Notes under the pieces: model-generated
Databases searched by the model: none
What the model saw: the letters and a program-made list of their open reading frames with translations, nothing else
Told to the model about the DNA's origin: nothing
In this document: positions 12,545 to 23,799 of the stretch, in pieces
Numbering within the stretch: position 1 is the first letter of the stretch
Layout of the letters: the number at the start of each line of letters is the position of its first letter
Made by a program: the position numbers and the translations under genes
Assembly (NCBI GenBank): GCA_050084985.1
Contig: JBITNC010000001.1
Coordinates: 106,268,001-106,332,000 of the forward strand
Direction: 5' to 3'
DNA from: Nageia nagi
Lineage: Eukaryota > Pinophyta
DNA length: 64,000 nt

Positions 12545-13049
12545 TGTGAGGATTGAACTATAACAAGAACAATCCCAAACTACCAATATCACACAAAAGC
12601 TCTCAATTCACATCTAACAAACTCACAAACAAGACAATCTCACAAAGTAACTCAAGATGTAAAGTAGTTCCTCCAACTACAAGTACATACACTAACTAGA
12701 TCTTTGCTTCAATCACAAATACAACTCTCTTACAATCCTCATAATCTCAACTCCTACACTTCTATCCTATAGCATAACTTTACTCCACAATTGGTGTGTG
12801 ATCACAAAGAAGGAGCTTTCTACTTATAGGCCAAAATTCTTCTTTGGATCACCCTTTTATCCAATGTACAAAAGCATGACATGCACATCCTTTAACCCAA
12901 GGGGCATGTTCATGACATGGAGTGTAGGAAAAGTTACATTATCATATTCACTAAAATACTTAAGGTATCAAATGATACCTTTACGTATTAGTGAATTTAC
13001 ATATAAGATTTAATAAAACTTTTACGATAATGCATTATACATTCCAACA
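12545..13049 (-). repeat. Copia-B1 3' LTR
   Basis: Read on the minus strand it starts TGTTGGAATG after the purine tract and ends TCCTCACA. It matches 18690-19197 and the LTRs of Copia-B2. A TATA-like box (about 12826-12835) lies between the arms of an imperfect inverted repeat (about 12799-12813 and 12839-12851). Confidence 0.9.
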
Positions 13050-13805
13050 CTCCCCCTTAATGCAATATTGGAATAGAATGAGTAAGAGAGAAGAAGAAGA
13101 GAAACTAAGAGAATTCTCCTTCAAACAGATACAATGGAGATGAGAAATTTTTACATATTTGTGAAGTAAGAAAGATCTAGTTTAAGACTCACTATTTTGC
13201 CAAATACAATCATTAACCACAACCAATTTCAATATACATGAAGTAGTCATCCAACTAGAAGTCATGAAGAGTCTCCAAAAGCCTGCATACCTAAGGTAAG
13301 TAACTTGCAATTTCATAGGAACCTATAAGTCATTAGTAGCTCAAATAACAAGATCAGTTAGATGCATCATATTCATATCAACAAGGATAGATGAATCACA
13401 TAAATGCCATCATAAACTAATCAATGGTGCACTATAAGTCATCATGAATATGCCATGCCAAAAACTTAGTCATCTACTATATATAAAACATGTTTTGATT
13501 ATCATTACAAAATAGAACATGCACATATGAGTTCCTCACATATGGATAATTAGATAGTGCCAAAAGACACATAAGAGTTCCTCACATATGGATAACTGAA
13601 CAATGCTAGATTGATAAAAAAATAGAGTATACACATATGAGTTTCTCACATATGGATAACTAAATAGTGCTAAAAGACACATAAGAGTTCTCACAGATGG
13701 ATAACTAAATAGTGCAAGATTGGCAAATTTGTACAAGTTCCTCATATAGAGTGAACTTACCACAAAGGTGTATAATAAAATCAACCCTATATAATATGTA
13801 CGATG
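13050..13805 (-). other. Copia-B1 3' untranslated region with tandem units
   Basis: On the minus strand a purine tract AAGGGGGAG abuts the LTR (13050-13058). About 450 bp further in, at 13517-13745, lie about four copies of a ~48-bp unit containing TCCTCACATATGGATAACTA, alternating in two spacing types. The equivalent region of Copia-B2 has three units and Copia-A about two. Confidence 0.7.
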
Positions 13806-14470
13806 CTCCTCCAAGTGACTTAGTCTGAAATGGACCCATCAAATCTAAATGCACAAGTTGAAGAGGTTGAGATGCTTTTATTGCCTTATCTTTTTCAAAT
13901 TTTTATCTATGCATCTTTCCAAAAATGCACTTCTTCCATAGACCTATTGAAGGAGAAATTGAAGGTAAACCTTCCATAAGTTTTTGGTATTTCATGATTT
14001 GAATACTCTTATGATCAAGGTGCCCTAAATGATGATTTCAAAGATTATCTTTAGAACATATATTAGAAGCAAGACATATCTTTGATGGTACTTGATCCAT
14101 AATGTAGAAGTTATCTTTCACAAATCCTTTAACCAAAGTGGCAAGTCCTTTCTTAATGCATTAAGATTGAGAGTCAAACTCAAAAGAGTACCTTTTTATA
14201 GCAACTTGGATCATAGAGAGAAGGTTCATCCTTAACTTAGGAATATAAAAAATATTTTCTAGAACCTTTCCATAATCAGCACACTCCCAATTCCTTGGAC
14301 TTCAAAGGTAGAGTTATCACCTATCACAACTGCATCCTTATTAAACTTATGAAAGTTTTTAAACTTTTTCTTTTCAAAGCATAGGTGATTAGTGCAACCA
14401 GATTCAATAATCCATTTAGATGAAAAAGTGCAAGACATAGAGTAGAGTGCTGCAGCAAAACTAGCATGAG
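13806..14470 (-). pseudogene. Copia-B1 protease and start of integrase, broken
   Basis: On the minus strand, protease reads WIIESGCTNHLCFEKKKF near 14400, where DSG has become ESG, then VIGDNSTFEVQGIGSV. A GAG-pre-integrase segment lies at about 13900-14190. The integrase core begins with the HLDLMGPF-type reading near 13830 and stops at about 13810, where about 2.4 kb present in Copia-B2 is missing. Confidence 0.7.
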
Positions 14471-15440
14471 TATTTTCCTTTCCTTTGTATTTCTTTACAT
14501 TTCCATTACCTTTGTACTTTTTCTCTCTTTTATTTTTGTAACAATCAACTTATTTATGACCTTAAATGCCATAATAGTTATAATTTCCATCAAAGTTTTT
14601 CGTAGGATAAGGAGTGTTTGCTTTACCATTTCCATCTCTTTGCTTGAAATGATTATTGTTGCCATTGTCTCTACTACTATGGTTTTTGTTGTTCCTATTA
14701 TTGTTGTAGCCATTACTTCTTTTCTTAAACCTTTTTGGAGAAATAAGGGTAAGATTTCTTTTAATGGTTGAACTTCTTCTTTAAAAAAGTTTTGATTGCT
14801 CCATGAGCAACGTTATTATCCTTAAGAGAAGAAGTCAACCTTTTATTGTTAAGAGTTTTCTCATGCTTCAATAGGTGCCTTGAAAGGTTCTCAAAGGAGA
14901 TGAATTCTTCTTCATCAGAAAGCCTTGCTTCCATAACTATTACAAAGTTTTCAAACTTTGAAAAGAGGCTTTAAAGAATGATAAAAACTATGAACTCATC
15001 ATTGATCCAATTGCATCTACAAGCAACAAGTTGGGTCCTTAGATAAATAATTTTGTTCAAGTAGATATGCACATTTTCATCTTCCCCTTGATAAGATTTA
15101 AGTAACTTTTGGAGAATGGTAAACCTTCTAGAAAATTTTGAACCAAGGTAGATTTGCTTTAGCTTATCCTATACTTCCTTTATTGAGGTTGAAAAGGATA
15201 TCATCAGGAGTATGTCATCTAAAATTGCATGATAAATCATGGAGGTTACCAACTCATTCTTTATGTTGTAAGCTTATAGTGCTTTCTCATCTATAGAAGG
15301 TACAAAGTTCTCATTCACTATTTACCATTGCTTCCTTGGTTACAATTTAGCTCCCATATGATGTTCTCAAATCCCATAGTTGGAACCATCAAGAATGTGT
15401 TTGGGTAAAAAGGATTCTCCCATTTGCCACATTATAATAT
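14440..15440 (-). pseudogene. Copia-B1 gag (UBN2-type), broken
   Basis: Minus-strand reading through stops gives FLPKHILDGSNYGI near 15400, KAYNIKNELVTS near 15250, DKLKQIYLGSKFSRRFTILQ near 15140 and LSRHLLKHEKTLNNK near 14860, all typical of UBN2 gag. The C-terminus (about 14490-14750) is extremely Asn-rich and ends in a zinc-knuckle remnant near 14540. The Copia-B2 copy has the same order. Confidence 0.75.
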
Positions 15441-18037
15441 GAAATAATAAGCATATGTTTTTAATAAACAAAATGTTAAGTTATAACTAAATAAATAATA
15501 CATGTTACATTTAACATTAAATACATGCTTGATTTGATTCACAAGTATAAATATTTTACAATTCAAATAATAACCTATGTACCTAAATACATTTCTCATC
15601 TCAAGAACTGTAGATGTAGAGTGATATTATTAGGTTTGTTTTTTCATCTAAAATTAGGCCTTCACTTGGATGCCCACATAAGAGAAGCCCAAGTACTACC
15701 AATCATCAACTAGTTTCCCTTGGGTAGAAATATACTCTCACAAGAAGTACTAGCTATTTTCCAAGGTTTTGATGTTTATTGGATCAATCAAATTATTAAT
15801 CTTGATTAGGTTTCAAGTTATCCTTCTAGGTTATCAAGATAATCCTTGAATGGATGTGTGGATATATGGTATCACTACACACATACTTATCCACCTATTG
15901 GAGTTAAATCCAGATCAATAGAGGATTTAGGGGTAATTAAGAAGCATGAACTTTTCACCATTTGGATCGTCAAACTTAAAGGCTCCAATCTACCTATCCT
16001 CACCTCATGGCTCCCCAAACAAGTCATATTTCAGAATGTACATGTGAATGTATTCATTTTAGGGGTTGCTCATATCAATATTTGCAATTTTTGTTTCATA
16101 AGCAAATAAATCAAAATACGAAACATGAAATAAAAGAGCATAAATAAAACATCATCCATTCAAAATTTAAAACCTAAGTGTCCAATGGGTTTTGTTTACA
16201 ACTCCTAAAGGATATTTTTACATCATTTCTAATTTTGTACAAGTCTTTTGTAAAACAAATAATAAATACTTAAGCATAAGCATGTATTAATTTCAAAAAT
16301 TTGCATAAGTTAACTTTGTATAAATGATAAATATCAACATGCATATTTTTAAGTTATAAGCATGTATCTTAAAAATTTTAAGCTCTAAACATTAACTTAA
16401 AAAAATTAAGTCCTCATGCATTATTTGACTTAAAAAGTATCTAACTTAAATTTTAAGTCCTTAAGCATTTATCACCAAAAATTAAGTACTAAGCAAGTAT
16501 TAGGCATGCATTAAATTTTAGTACTAAGCATGCATTTATCAACTTAACAAATAAGTTTTAAAAAATGCATTATTAGTTTAAAAATTAAGTACTAAGAATT
16601 TTAAGCCCTAATCATTAACTTAAAAAATTAAGCTTCATGTTTTAAACTTTAAGTAAAAAAATTCAAATTCATATAAATTACAAATTCCCCTTTTTCACTT
16701 AAAGTTGATCTTTAAGGCAATAATAAAAAATTATATGCTTAGTAACTTGACAAATGCCAAGTTTATACCTTAAAAAATTTACCTAAAACATTGACATACT
16801 TACCAATGCAAAATTTCTTCCATTTTTGTTTAACAAAATATAAAAAAATTGCTTTTAAGGGGTACTAAAAAAGCAACTAGATAAGTAATGATCCTCTATT
16901 TTTCAAGTAATGATTTATTTGACTTTTGCAAATAAAGCATTGAATGTTGAAAAAAAGATTACTTGTCTATTTGTAAAATATTTAAAGCTTAGAATTTTCC
17001 CTTACTTCACTCTAAATCAAAAGAAAATGAGTTATGACATCCATTAAAGGAGAAGAAAGCATATGGACATCCATAAATCTATTACTTGCTTAAAGGCATA
17101 AGCCATTAATGGATATCTAAAAAATAATGAGTGCTCCAAAAGAAAGTGACCCTCCTTTTGAAAAGCAAATGAGAGAGGAGCTAAGAGCGAGGTTAGCCAC
17201 GAAGGTCTGATGGAGGGAGACAACTTGAAAGGTTGATTGTGAGAGAGAGAAAAAAATTTGATGGAGTGTAGCATTTTTTTATTGGCTATAAGGTAGGTCA
17301 ACACACCATAGAGAGGAGGCATGTGCATGGCAAGGGAGAGAGGCTATGAGGGCCAAAGTGGATCATGAGGAAAAGTGCAAGCAACATTTTCACTTGAATG
17401 TTATTGTCATGAGTGCTCTATTAGAGGAGGCAAGGTTAACTATAAGCAACAAGCAGAGGGTGCAGAGGTGTGGAGGAGGAGATGAGATCAAAGGAGCTAC
17501 ATGAGGAGTAGGGTATGAAGATGGCCATGAGTTAAGAATAGGGTTAGAGAGAGGGGATGGGTAGAGTAGCAGGAGGAGTTGAGTAAGAGGAAGTAGGAAA
17601 ATAAGCTGTCAGATAAATCAGACATAGATCTGAACATAGGTATACTTCATATGTTTGCCATATCATCGCTAGGTGTTTATAGAATTATCACAGCAGGTTT
17701 CCTAGTAATTAGGGGGCACAACCATTCAATCACCTATGATACTAGGGCTAATGGGTCAAAAATGGGTTCATGATATAGGTCCTAAATGATCCACTCTACA
17801 CAGGTGTAGCAAAATGAAGTGCTTTCATTTCATTTGATAGGAAAATGGATTCACGAGAAGTCACTCATGAGATTATGGCAAAGAGGGGTTGAGAGGTCAT
17901 AATTTGGAAATCATGTGCCTGCATGAAGAAGGCCACCTACTAGGGAGGAGCACATGCAGTGGATGAGGAGTAGAGAGCTAGGTTTTGAACCCTCAAAAGA
18001 GAGGGCACCAGCTGCCTAAAACACATATTGTAAATTT

Positions 18038-18114
<77 letters not shown>

Positions 18115-18675
18115 AATTCAATTTTCTTTGTCCTGCCAACTTTTTGAAACCATAGAAGCAAAGGGCAATGAATAAATAAACAAATTTTATTTATTTATTT
18201 AAGAAAAGGGTTATATTGATTGGTTTTCAATTGAATAAACAATACTTGATTACAAGAGCAAATGAAGGAATTGAAACAATTGGTTCCCCCTTTCTTTATG
18301 GTTCTTCCTCCCCCCTCCCTTTTTTATACAAAACCTTTGATAAAAAAAATAAACCTCCAAACCAAATATATGCAAAATTAGAGCAATACAAAAAGCATTT
18401 TAAACTTATCACTAACAATAGAAAGTATTAATATAAGTAAACAAAAATTTGGTTCTCAATATATTGCTCATTAACAAATTTACCAAAGAGAACTAACATA
18501 ATACAAAATATGTTAGTAACATTAGTTAAATATGCCAAAAAAGATTAAAAAATGAAGGAGATTGTAAGTAGGAGGTTATACCTTATCTTGAATTTTACCT
18601 CAATAATGAAATGAAGAGATGAACACCAAAAAAAAGAGCTTCCACACCAAGGATGTGAAGAGGATCCTCCAAGAA
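15441..18675 (-). other. Copia-B1 leader (about 3.2 kb), with (AT)n tract
   Basis: Between the primer site and gag lie about 3.2 kb with no coding motif. Segments match the leader of Copia-B2 in reverse complement, for example around 15590-15680 against 30000-30090. A pure AT dinucleotide run spans about 18041-18112. Copia-B2 has its own AT run at the same distance (about 560-570 bp) from the LTR end. Confidence 0.75.
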
Positions 18676-18689
18676 GCTTTGATACCAAA
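18676..18689 (-). other. Copia-B1 primer-binding site
   Basis: The minus strand reads TTTGGTATCAAAGC directly after the 5' LTR. This is the tRNA-Met-type Copia primer site, identical to that of Copia-B2 at 27399-27412. Confidence 0.85.
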
Positions 18690-19197
18690 TATGAGAATTG
18701 AACTATAATAAGAACAATCCTAAACTACCAAGATCACATGAAAGCTCTCAATTCACATTTAACAAACTCACAAACAAGACAATCTCACAAAGTAATTCAA
18801 GATGTAAAGTGGTTTCTCCAACTAGGAGTACATCCTGCACTAACTAGATCTTTACTTCAATCACAAATACAACTCTCTTACAATCCTGCTAATCTCAACT
18901 CCTACACTTCTATCCTCTAGCATAACTTTACTCTACAATTGGTGTGTGATCACAAAGAAGGAGCCTTCTATTTATAGGTCAGAATCTTTCTTTGGATCAC
19001 CCTTTTATCCAATGTACAAAAGCATGACATGCACATCCTTTTACCCAAGGGGCATGCTCATGACATGGAGTGTAGAACAAGTTATATTATCATATTCATT
19101 AAAATACTTAAGGTATCAAATAATACCCTTAAGTATTAGTGAATTTATATAGAAGATTTAATACAACCTTTACAATAATGCATTATACATTCCAACA
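18690..19197 (-). repeat. Copia-B1 5' LTR
   Basis: It starts TGTTGGAATGTATAATG on the minus strand at 19197 and ends next to the primer site, with the terminal CA decayed to TA. It is close in sequence to 12545-13049. It contains a TATA box (TATAAATAG) near 18970-18980 on the minus strand. Confidence 0.9.
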
Positions 19198-19202
19198 GAA
19201 TG

Positions 19203-19545
19203 TTTATGAGTAGCATGCATAATAGTGTATGATGTGTTGAGTAGAAGGCTTAGCTAAGAAATAAAGCTTATATATTTGCAACATTCTCTCTTTGAATGCT
19301 TAATTGTTGATGTTGTTATATGCTCCATTTACATGACTATTGTGGTGTGCATATTATACTCTTGTTATATGCTTTGTTCATACTCTACTATTGTGTTGGA
19401 CAAAACTCTATTATGTTCTCTCTTGATGATGATCTATTTGTCCTTCTATTATGGGTTGGAAATGGTTGCATTATGTTGGGTATAGTGTTCTGTTGTTGAG
19501 GATCTCTACATATTTTTTGTATCTCTTCTCCATTCTACCTTACTA
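19203..19545 (+). repeat. Copia-C 3' LTR, second part
   Basis: It continues the LTR cut at 12544, after the second GAATG copy, and aligns with 2410-2740 of the truncated 5' LTR. It ends about where the 5' copy meets its primer site. Confidence 0.8.
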
Positions 19546-20142
19546 TTATTCTCTAGTCAATTCTCCAACAAGGATATATGAAACTATTGCAAGTAGTACT
19601 TGAATAGAGTGTCTAGCAAACATTAAATGTATTCTTGGGTAGGGTACTCAACCCACTCTGCCATTTAGTGAGGATGGGTGGGAACAATTTACCCAAGAAA
19701 TTCCACCTTTATCATGGTAGTTAATGATTTTAAATGAAGTCCTTATGATCTCCTTATGTTTTTTTTTTTTTTTGGATTGTATACCTCTTTGATTATTTTC
19801 TTTCAATTAGAGTGTGTATATCCATCCAATTTTTTGTATGTAAAATTATTATATTAATTTACATAATAGTTAAACAAAAAAATGACTAATGCTAAGGAAA
19901 GAGAAAATCATTTGATAGTATTAAAAAAAACACCAACAAACCATTGCAAAGTTTTAAATTTTTGTGTATAAGAGGCGTGGACCAAAATTTAAGGGTAGTC
20001 TTTGTCTTGCAAAAAAGAGACAAGATTGGCAATGCTATTAGAATTTTCCAATAAGGAATCAAAACAGCAAACAGGCATCATAATTAATGTTGATGGGACT
20101 TTGATCTGCTGTAAATACTATATACACAGAAGCTCTATGAAT
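19546..20142. other. Gap between Copia-C and the laccase stop codon
   Basis: No gene is seen. It includes a T run near 19759-19774. The part next to 20142 must hold the laccase 3' untranslated region, but I found no clear AATAAA on the minus strand. Confidence 0.5.
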
Positions 20143-22750
20143 CTAACAGGAAGGAAGATCATCAGGAGGAGGTCGAATATACTGTTGAGGGGTTGGCCCA
20201 TTCTCCACCATGAACGCCATAGCTAATCCCCACGTCGTATGCACCTCTAGATGGCAGTGAATAAACCACATACCTGCAACAACATTAAGCAAATCCATAT
20301 GATTTACAACAGTTTTCACAACATTATTCACCATAAATAAGGATTCTACTGTGTTTTCATGATTGTTACCTGGATTATCAGCTTTGAATCTAAGAGCTGC
20401 CCACCCACCGGTTGGGACTCCTATAGTATTGCGTATGGGAGGATCCACCAGATTAAAAGAAGCAGAATCTCTTTCTGGGTCATAGTTTCCGAATCCCTGC
20501 CCCACAATGAAGAAGTTGAAACCATGGATATGGAGTGGATGGTTTTCTGTCCCCATCATGCTCGTTCCCTGCAAAATCAGTTCTACGTTTGCATTGTAAG
20601 GGATCACACTCACTCTTGTGCTCAACTCTGGATTCATGTTCAGAGACAGATTTTGTTTCGTGTAGTTAAAGAGATAGGGAGGCCTGCTAGGAAAATCTGG
20701 GGTAAATACCCCAGTTATGTTATAATAAGCTGCTTGAAGAAGAGAAATGTGAGGATGGACAAATGACTGATTGTTTACAGAGGCAGAAAATTTTTTCCCA
20801 GAGTAGCCTTTGCATGTTTGACCTTTTGGGCAATCTTGAAGGTTTAGAGAAATGGTGAACAAGAGCTGAGTGTCGATCTTCTTTGGGACGTGTGAAGGGT
20901 ATTGTCGAGAATTCAGACTTCTCAATGAGGTGGAGAATTTGGTAGCAAGATCAGTGTCTTTCATGTTTGGAAGAATCGGCATGGAGATGACGTTTTGTTT
21001 GGAGTCTGTGTATTCCAAGATGGCTGTGGTGGTTGTATTATCGAATGGGACTTTTGCAGTCACATATGGCCTGGCTGCCATTGCATATTTTCCTCTCAGC
21101 TTATCTGCAACTATAAGGACGTTCAGGGTCTGTCCAGGAGCTATCAGAATGAAATCTGTAGTGTAAGGCTTGGTGTAGGCTGCGTCTATTTCTATGACTG
21201 TCATGCTGTGGTTAGCTATGGCGAAAAAGAGCTCGTTGTTCAGTGCAGCGTTTATGATTCTTAGTAGATATCTCTTTCCATGCTCAACACTCTGAACGAA
21301 TGTATCTGCATGACAACAACAAATGTCAAGATAGCCCAATCGAGTATGTTCAAGAGATACTGAGAAATTTGACAGACTGATAATGTTTTTCAAGAGATAT
21401 CAAAGGTTCAACTATGGTTACCTTTCTTGGAGCAGGGATAGAGTAAGCCCGGTTGGCCATTGATAGTATATGCATCAGACACGTCCGGAGCTCCGCCGGA
21501 TGTGGTGGCTGATTTCACCATTGTCTCTACATCTTCCTTCCACCATTCTCCTGCATTGATATTCCATAACCAGTTATGCTCAATTTTGCATAGAATTAAT
21601 CATCATGTATTATGCAATGGTTTTTTGATTAGGTCTAAGTTCCAATATATGTGGATGGCTGTTTCAACTTCTTGTAATTTGGTTACGCCACCTACAATAA
21701 GAGGTTCGTTGTCATGAAGTTAACCACAATGTACCTCATCTTTGTCTAAAAATAAAGATAACTTTCATACAAATGTTGACTAAAAATAAAGATAACTTTC
21801 ATACAAATGTTGACTTGTATGGCAGTTATCAACTTGTAAGTTGTTCAACAATGAAGACAACTCCAATACACTCCATCTTGAAACGAAAACAACGTACACA
21901 CTGGTTAACTTTTGCCGGTTCCTTGCTTACCATTCAACCCAAAAAAAATTTGCAAATAACTAAGAGTTTCACCATTGAACCCAAAAATAATTGCAAATAA
22001 CTAAGAGTTTGAAAAGCTTACCGAATATTATCTGAGCTTCTGCATCAGGCTTAGGAAAAGGATATGGCACACTTTTCTTTGGATAGATAATGAAAGCCCC
22101 ATAGATGGAGGATCGCTGCCAAGATATGTGAGCATGCCAGAATAGAGTACCCATCTGCTGGGTGATTTTGAATTTGTAAGTGTAGGAACGTCCTTTCTGT
22201 ATAGGGCACTGTGTTATGTATGCCGGCCCATCTGCCCATCCCGTCCTCAGCTGACGAACACCATGCCTGCATTGAAGAAAAATCCCTTTAACAGACCTGG
22301 TAGGGAATTGAGTATTTTTCAAAAAACAAGAGGATTTGTTTTGTAGGTGAATCCTGCTTTTTACAGTAATTCCATAAGCCTTACTGACTGACTTACCAGT
22401 GAATGCTCATATTGTGTTGGACATGATTCGTAATTTTGATGGCAACATAGTCCCCTTCCTGTACAGCAATGGTCGGCCCTGGGAACTGTCCATTGATGGT
22501 GAGGATAGATTTACTTTCACATAGTCGTGTCACCTTTCGATAGTCTACCTGTCTCAAGCCATCAATCTCACATTAGACCACAAAAAAACCTGTTCCTACT
22601 TTCTAACATAATACATTGACGTAACAAACAATACAGGATACTCACATTGAAGTCGAAGCACTTGACATTGTCCTTGGAAGCAAGGATCTTGAAGATATTG
22701 AATGCCAGCAACAAAAACAAGAGGAATAGGGATTTCCTTTGAGACTTCAT
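20143..22750 (-). CDS. LAC: Laccase (multicopper oxidase), six exons, intact
   Basis: Plant laccases are secreted glycoproteins that oxidise monolignols with O2 in the cell wall, driving lignin polymerisation. Exons on the minus strand: 22750-22646, 22548-22397, 22266-22022, 21550-21422, 21305-20370 and 20273-20143. All introns are GT-AG. The middle exon lengths of 152, 245 and 129 bp are typical of plant laccases, and splicing gives 565 residues with no stop. Residues 1-25 form a hydrophobic signal peptide after a basic start. Copper ligands are complete: HWH 85-87, HAH 130-132, HPLHIH 466-471 and HCH 528-530 with His534. The type-1 Cys is 529 and the axial residue is Leu539. Many NxS/T sites fit secretion. 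The substrate and the laccase subfamily cannot be fixed by eye. Confidence 0.95.
21236..21256 (-). promoter_or_regulatory. Possible degraded miR397 target site in laccase exon 5
   Basis: Many plant laccase mRNAs are cut by miR397 where they encode INAALN. Here that segment keeps ACGCTGCACT in the centre, including the expected cleavage position. Compared with the usual target it has four mismatches, opposite microRNA positions 2, 3, 6 and 18, and three of these are in the seed. Regulation may be weak or lost, or it may rely on a variant microRNA. The microRNA sequence used is from memory of the Arabidopsis family. Confidence 0.4.
21747..21814. repeat. Exact 34-bp tandem duplication in laccase intron 3
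   Basis: A 34-bp unit (21747-21780) is repeated exactly at 21781-21814. It begins TAAAAATAAAGATAAC and ends AATGTTGAC. It lies wholly inside the 471-bp intron 3, so it does not affect the protein. Confidence 0.95.
21929..22010. repeat. Second near-tandem duplication in laccase intron 3
   Basis: About 41 bp at 21929-21969 (ACCATTCAACCC to TAAGAGTTT) recur with few changes at 21971-22010, next to the donor site of exon 3. Confidence 0.9.
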
Positions 22751-23300
22751 TTCACACTTCCTCTTTTCCTACCTTCAACTTCTAAGCAAAATTGATGGTG
22801 GCAAAGGCTGAAGGGCACTATCTAGACATCATGATCAATAGTTTGAGAGGCACAAAGGCTGCTGTCCTGCTCTGTAAACTTCCTTGAAGCTTTATCAGTG
22901 TACCCACCATTTTATAAGTGGGATCCAAGAGGAAAACACTATTTTATTAGCCAAGCAACCCTATGTCTCCATGGCCTGCTACTGGCAGGGATATGGCCGG
23001 ACTGTAGAGGACTATAGAATCCACTATGACTTAAGGTCAACACCAAATTTCACTGTCCTTTATTCCGTTGAACTCTGACTTTGTGACAGATTTGTGCTTT
23101 CTCTGGTCAAACTTCGACGCCGTACTGTCACCAACTAAAGCATTCCAACAACAGTACTATTCTGAATCAGGTGTGATGGTATTGAACTAACCCCCTCTTT
23201 TAGTTGTTTATCATCGCCATCTTCTTTCATTATGCATCCTTTCTTTTGATGAAGTTATTAGTGGCAATTCTCATGGCTTCCAAAATAAGTGTTCACAAAA
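22751..23300 (-). promoter_or_regulatory. Laccase 5' untranslated region and promoter region
   Basis: The minus strand has TATAAAA at 22916-22910, about 160 bp before the start codon, a plausible TATA box. Two W-box cores (TTGACC) appear at 23040-23035 and 23110-23105. These are short motifs that also occur by chance. I saw no convincing AC element, the motif usual in lignin gene promoters. Confidence 0.5.
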
Positions 23301-23799
23301 GTTTGTTTTAAAAGTCTTTCATGGTTAATATTTCTACTTCAGGTATTATCCTATCCATGTATGTAGGATTTTGATAATGTGTATAAGGAGCTTAAGTAAC
23401 ATATTTTTATAGGATTTATTTTTAGGTAGATATTTGACAACACCTTCATTTGTCAAAGAATATAGTTGGTAGGATAGTTTCATAATATCAAAGTGGTAAA
23501 TATCCAAAATCTTATGAAGAGGTTTCTCTATTTTCATTTTGATAATCTTGAACATGTCATGGCCATCTCTAGCATATTTAAAATATTCTTATCATTCTTC
23601 GGCTCTACATTGTAACTTCAGTGCTTTATAAATGTTTCTTTGAGAGTACCCTTGTGGGTTGAATTCCTAAACTTACCTCTTCTTCTATTTCTTATTCTTC
23701 AAATCCTTGTTATCTTTATCAATAAACTTGTGTGCATAGAATAATAAAAGTCCTATGTTGTTCATCCCCATAAGTGTTCACATGCAAAGATTAACCTAT
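23301..23799. other. No recognisable gene
   Basis: AT-rich sequence with only short open frames and no motif or repeat that I could identify. Confidence 0.4.

Larger units (their letters stand above)
12545..19197 (-). mobile_element. Copia-B1: internally deleted Copia element
   Basis: The 6653-bp element is flanked by the exact duplication GAATG (12540-12544 and 19198-19202). LTRs of about 506 bp, primer site, a very long leader, gag, protease and the start of integrase are present. Most of integrase, RT and RNase H is missing: the reading jumps at about 13810 from integrase straight to the 3' untranslated region. It is the same family as Copia-B2 at 26898-46974 and lies in the opposite orientation. 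It is inserted in the 3' LTR of Copia-C. Confidence 0.9.
2369..19545 (+). mobile_element. Copia-C: old Ty1/Copia retrotransposon, twice interrupted
   Basis: Pieces in order are a truncated 5' LTR (2369-2740), a tRNA-Met-type primer site (2743-2754), gag and the start of protease (to 3380), the rest of protease with integrase, reverse transcriptase and RNase H (9005-12100), and a 3' LTR in two parts (12210-12544 and 19203-19545). Copia-A fills 3381-9004 and Copia-B1 fills 12545-19197. The protease reading resumes after Copia-A, and the LTR resumes after Copia-B1 across a GAATG duplication. This makes Copia-C the oldest layer here. All coding parts carry stops and frameshifts. Confidence 0.8.

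Noticed and set aside
14466-14771. Plus-strand hydrophobic frame that looks like a membrane protein
   Set aside because: It is the antisense of the Asn-rich gag tail of Copia-B1; the antisense of AAT/AAC codons gives Ile and Val. The same artefact occurs on the minus strand at 30831-31148.
18041-18112. AT dinucleotide run as a possible matrix attachment or origin-like site
   Set aside because: It sits inside the Copia-B1 leader and has a counterpart in Copia-B2, so it is element sequence; no evidence for another role.
19759-19774. T run downstream of the laccase as a retroposed poly(A) tail
   Set aside because: The gene has introns and no target duplications, so it is not a retrocopy; the run is probably a simple repeat.
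20359-21264. Plus-strand open frames of 89-135 codons over the laccase
   Set aside because: They are shadows of laccase exon 5, which explains the open reading on the other strand.
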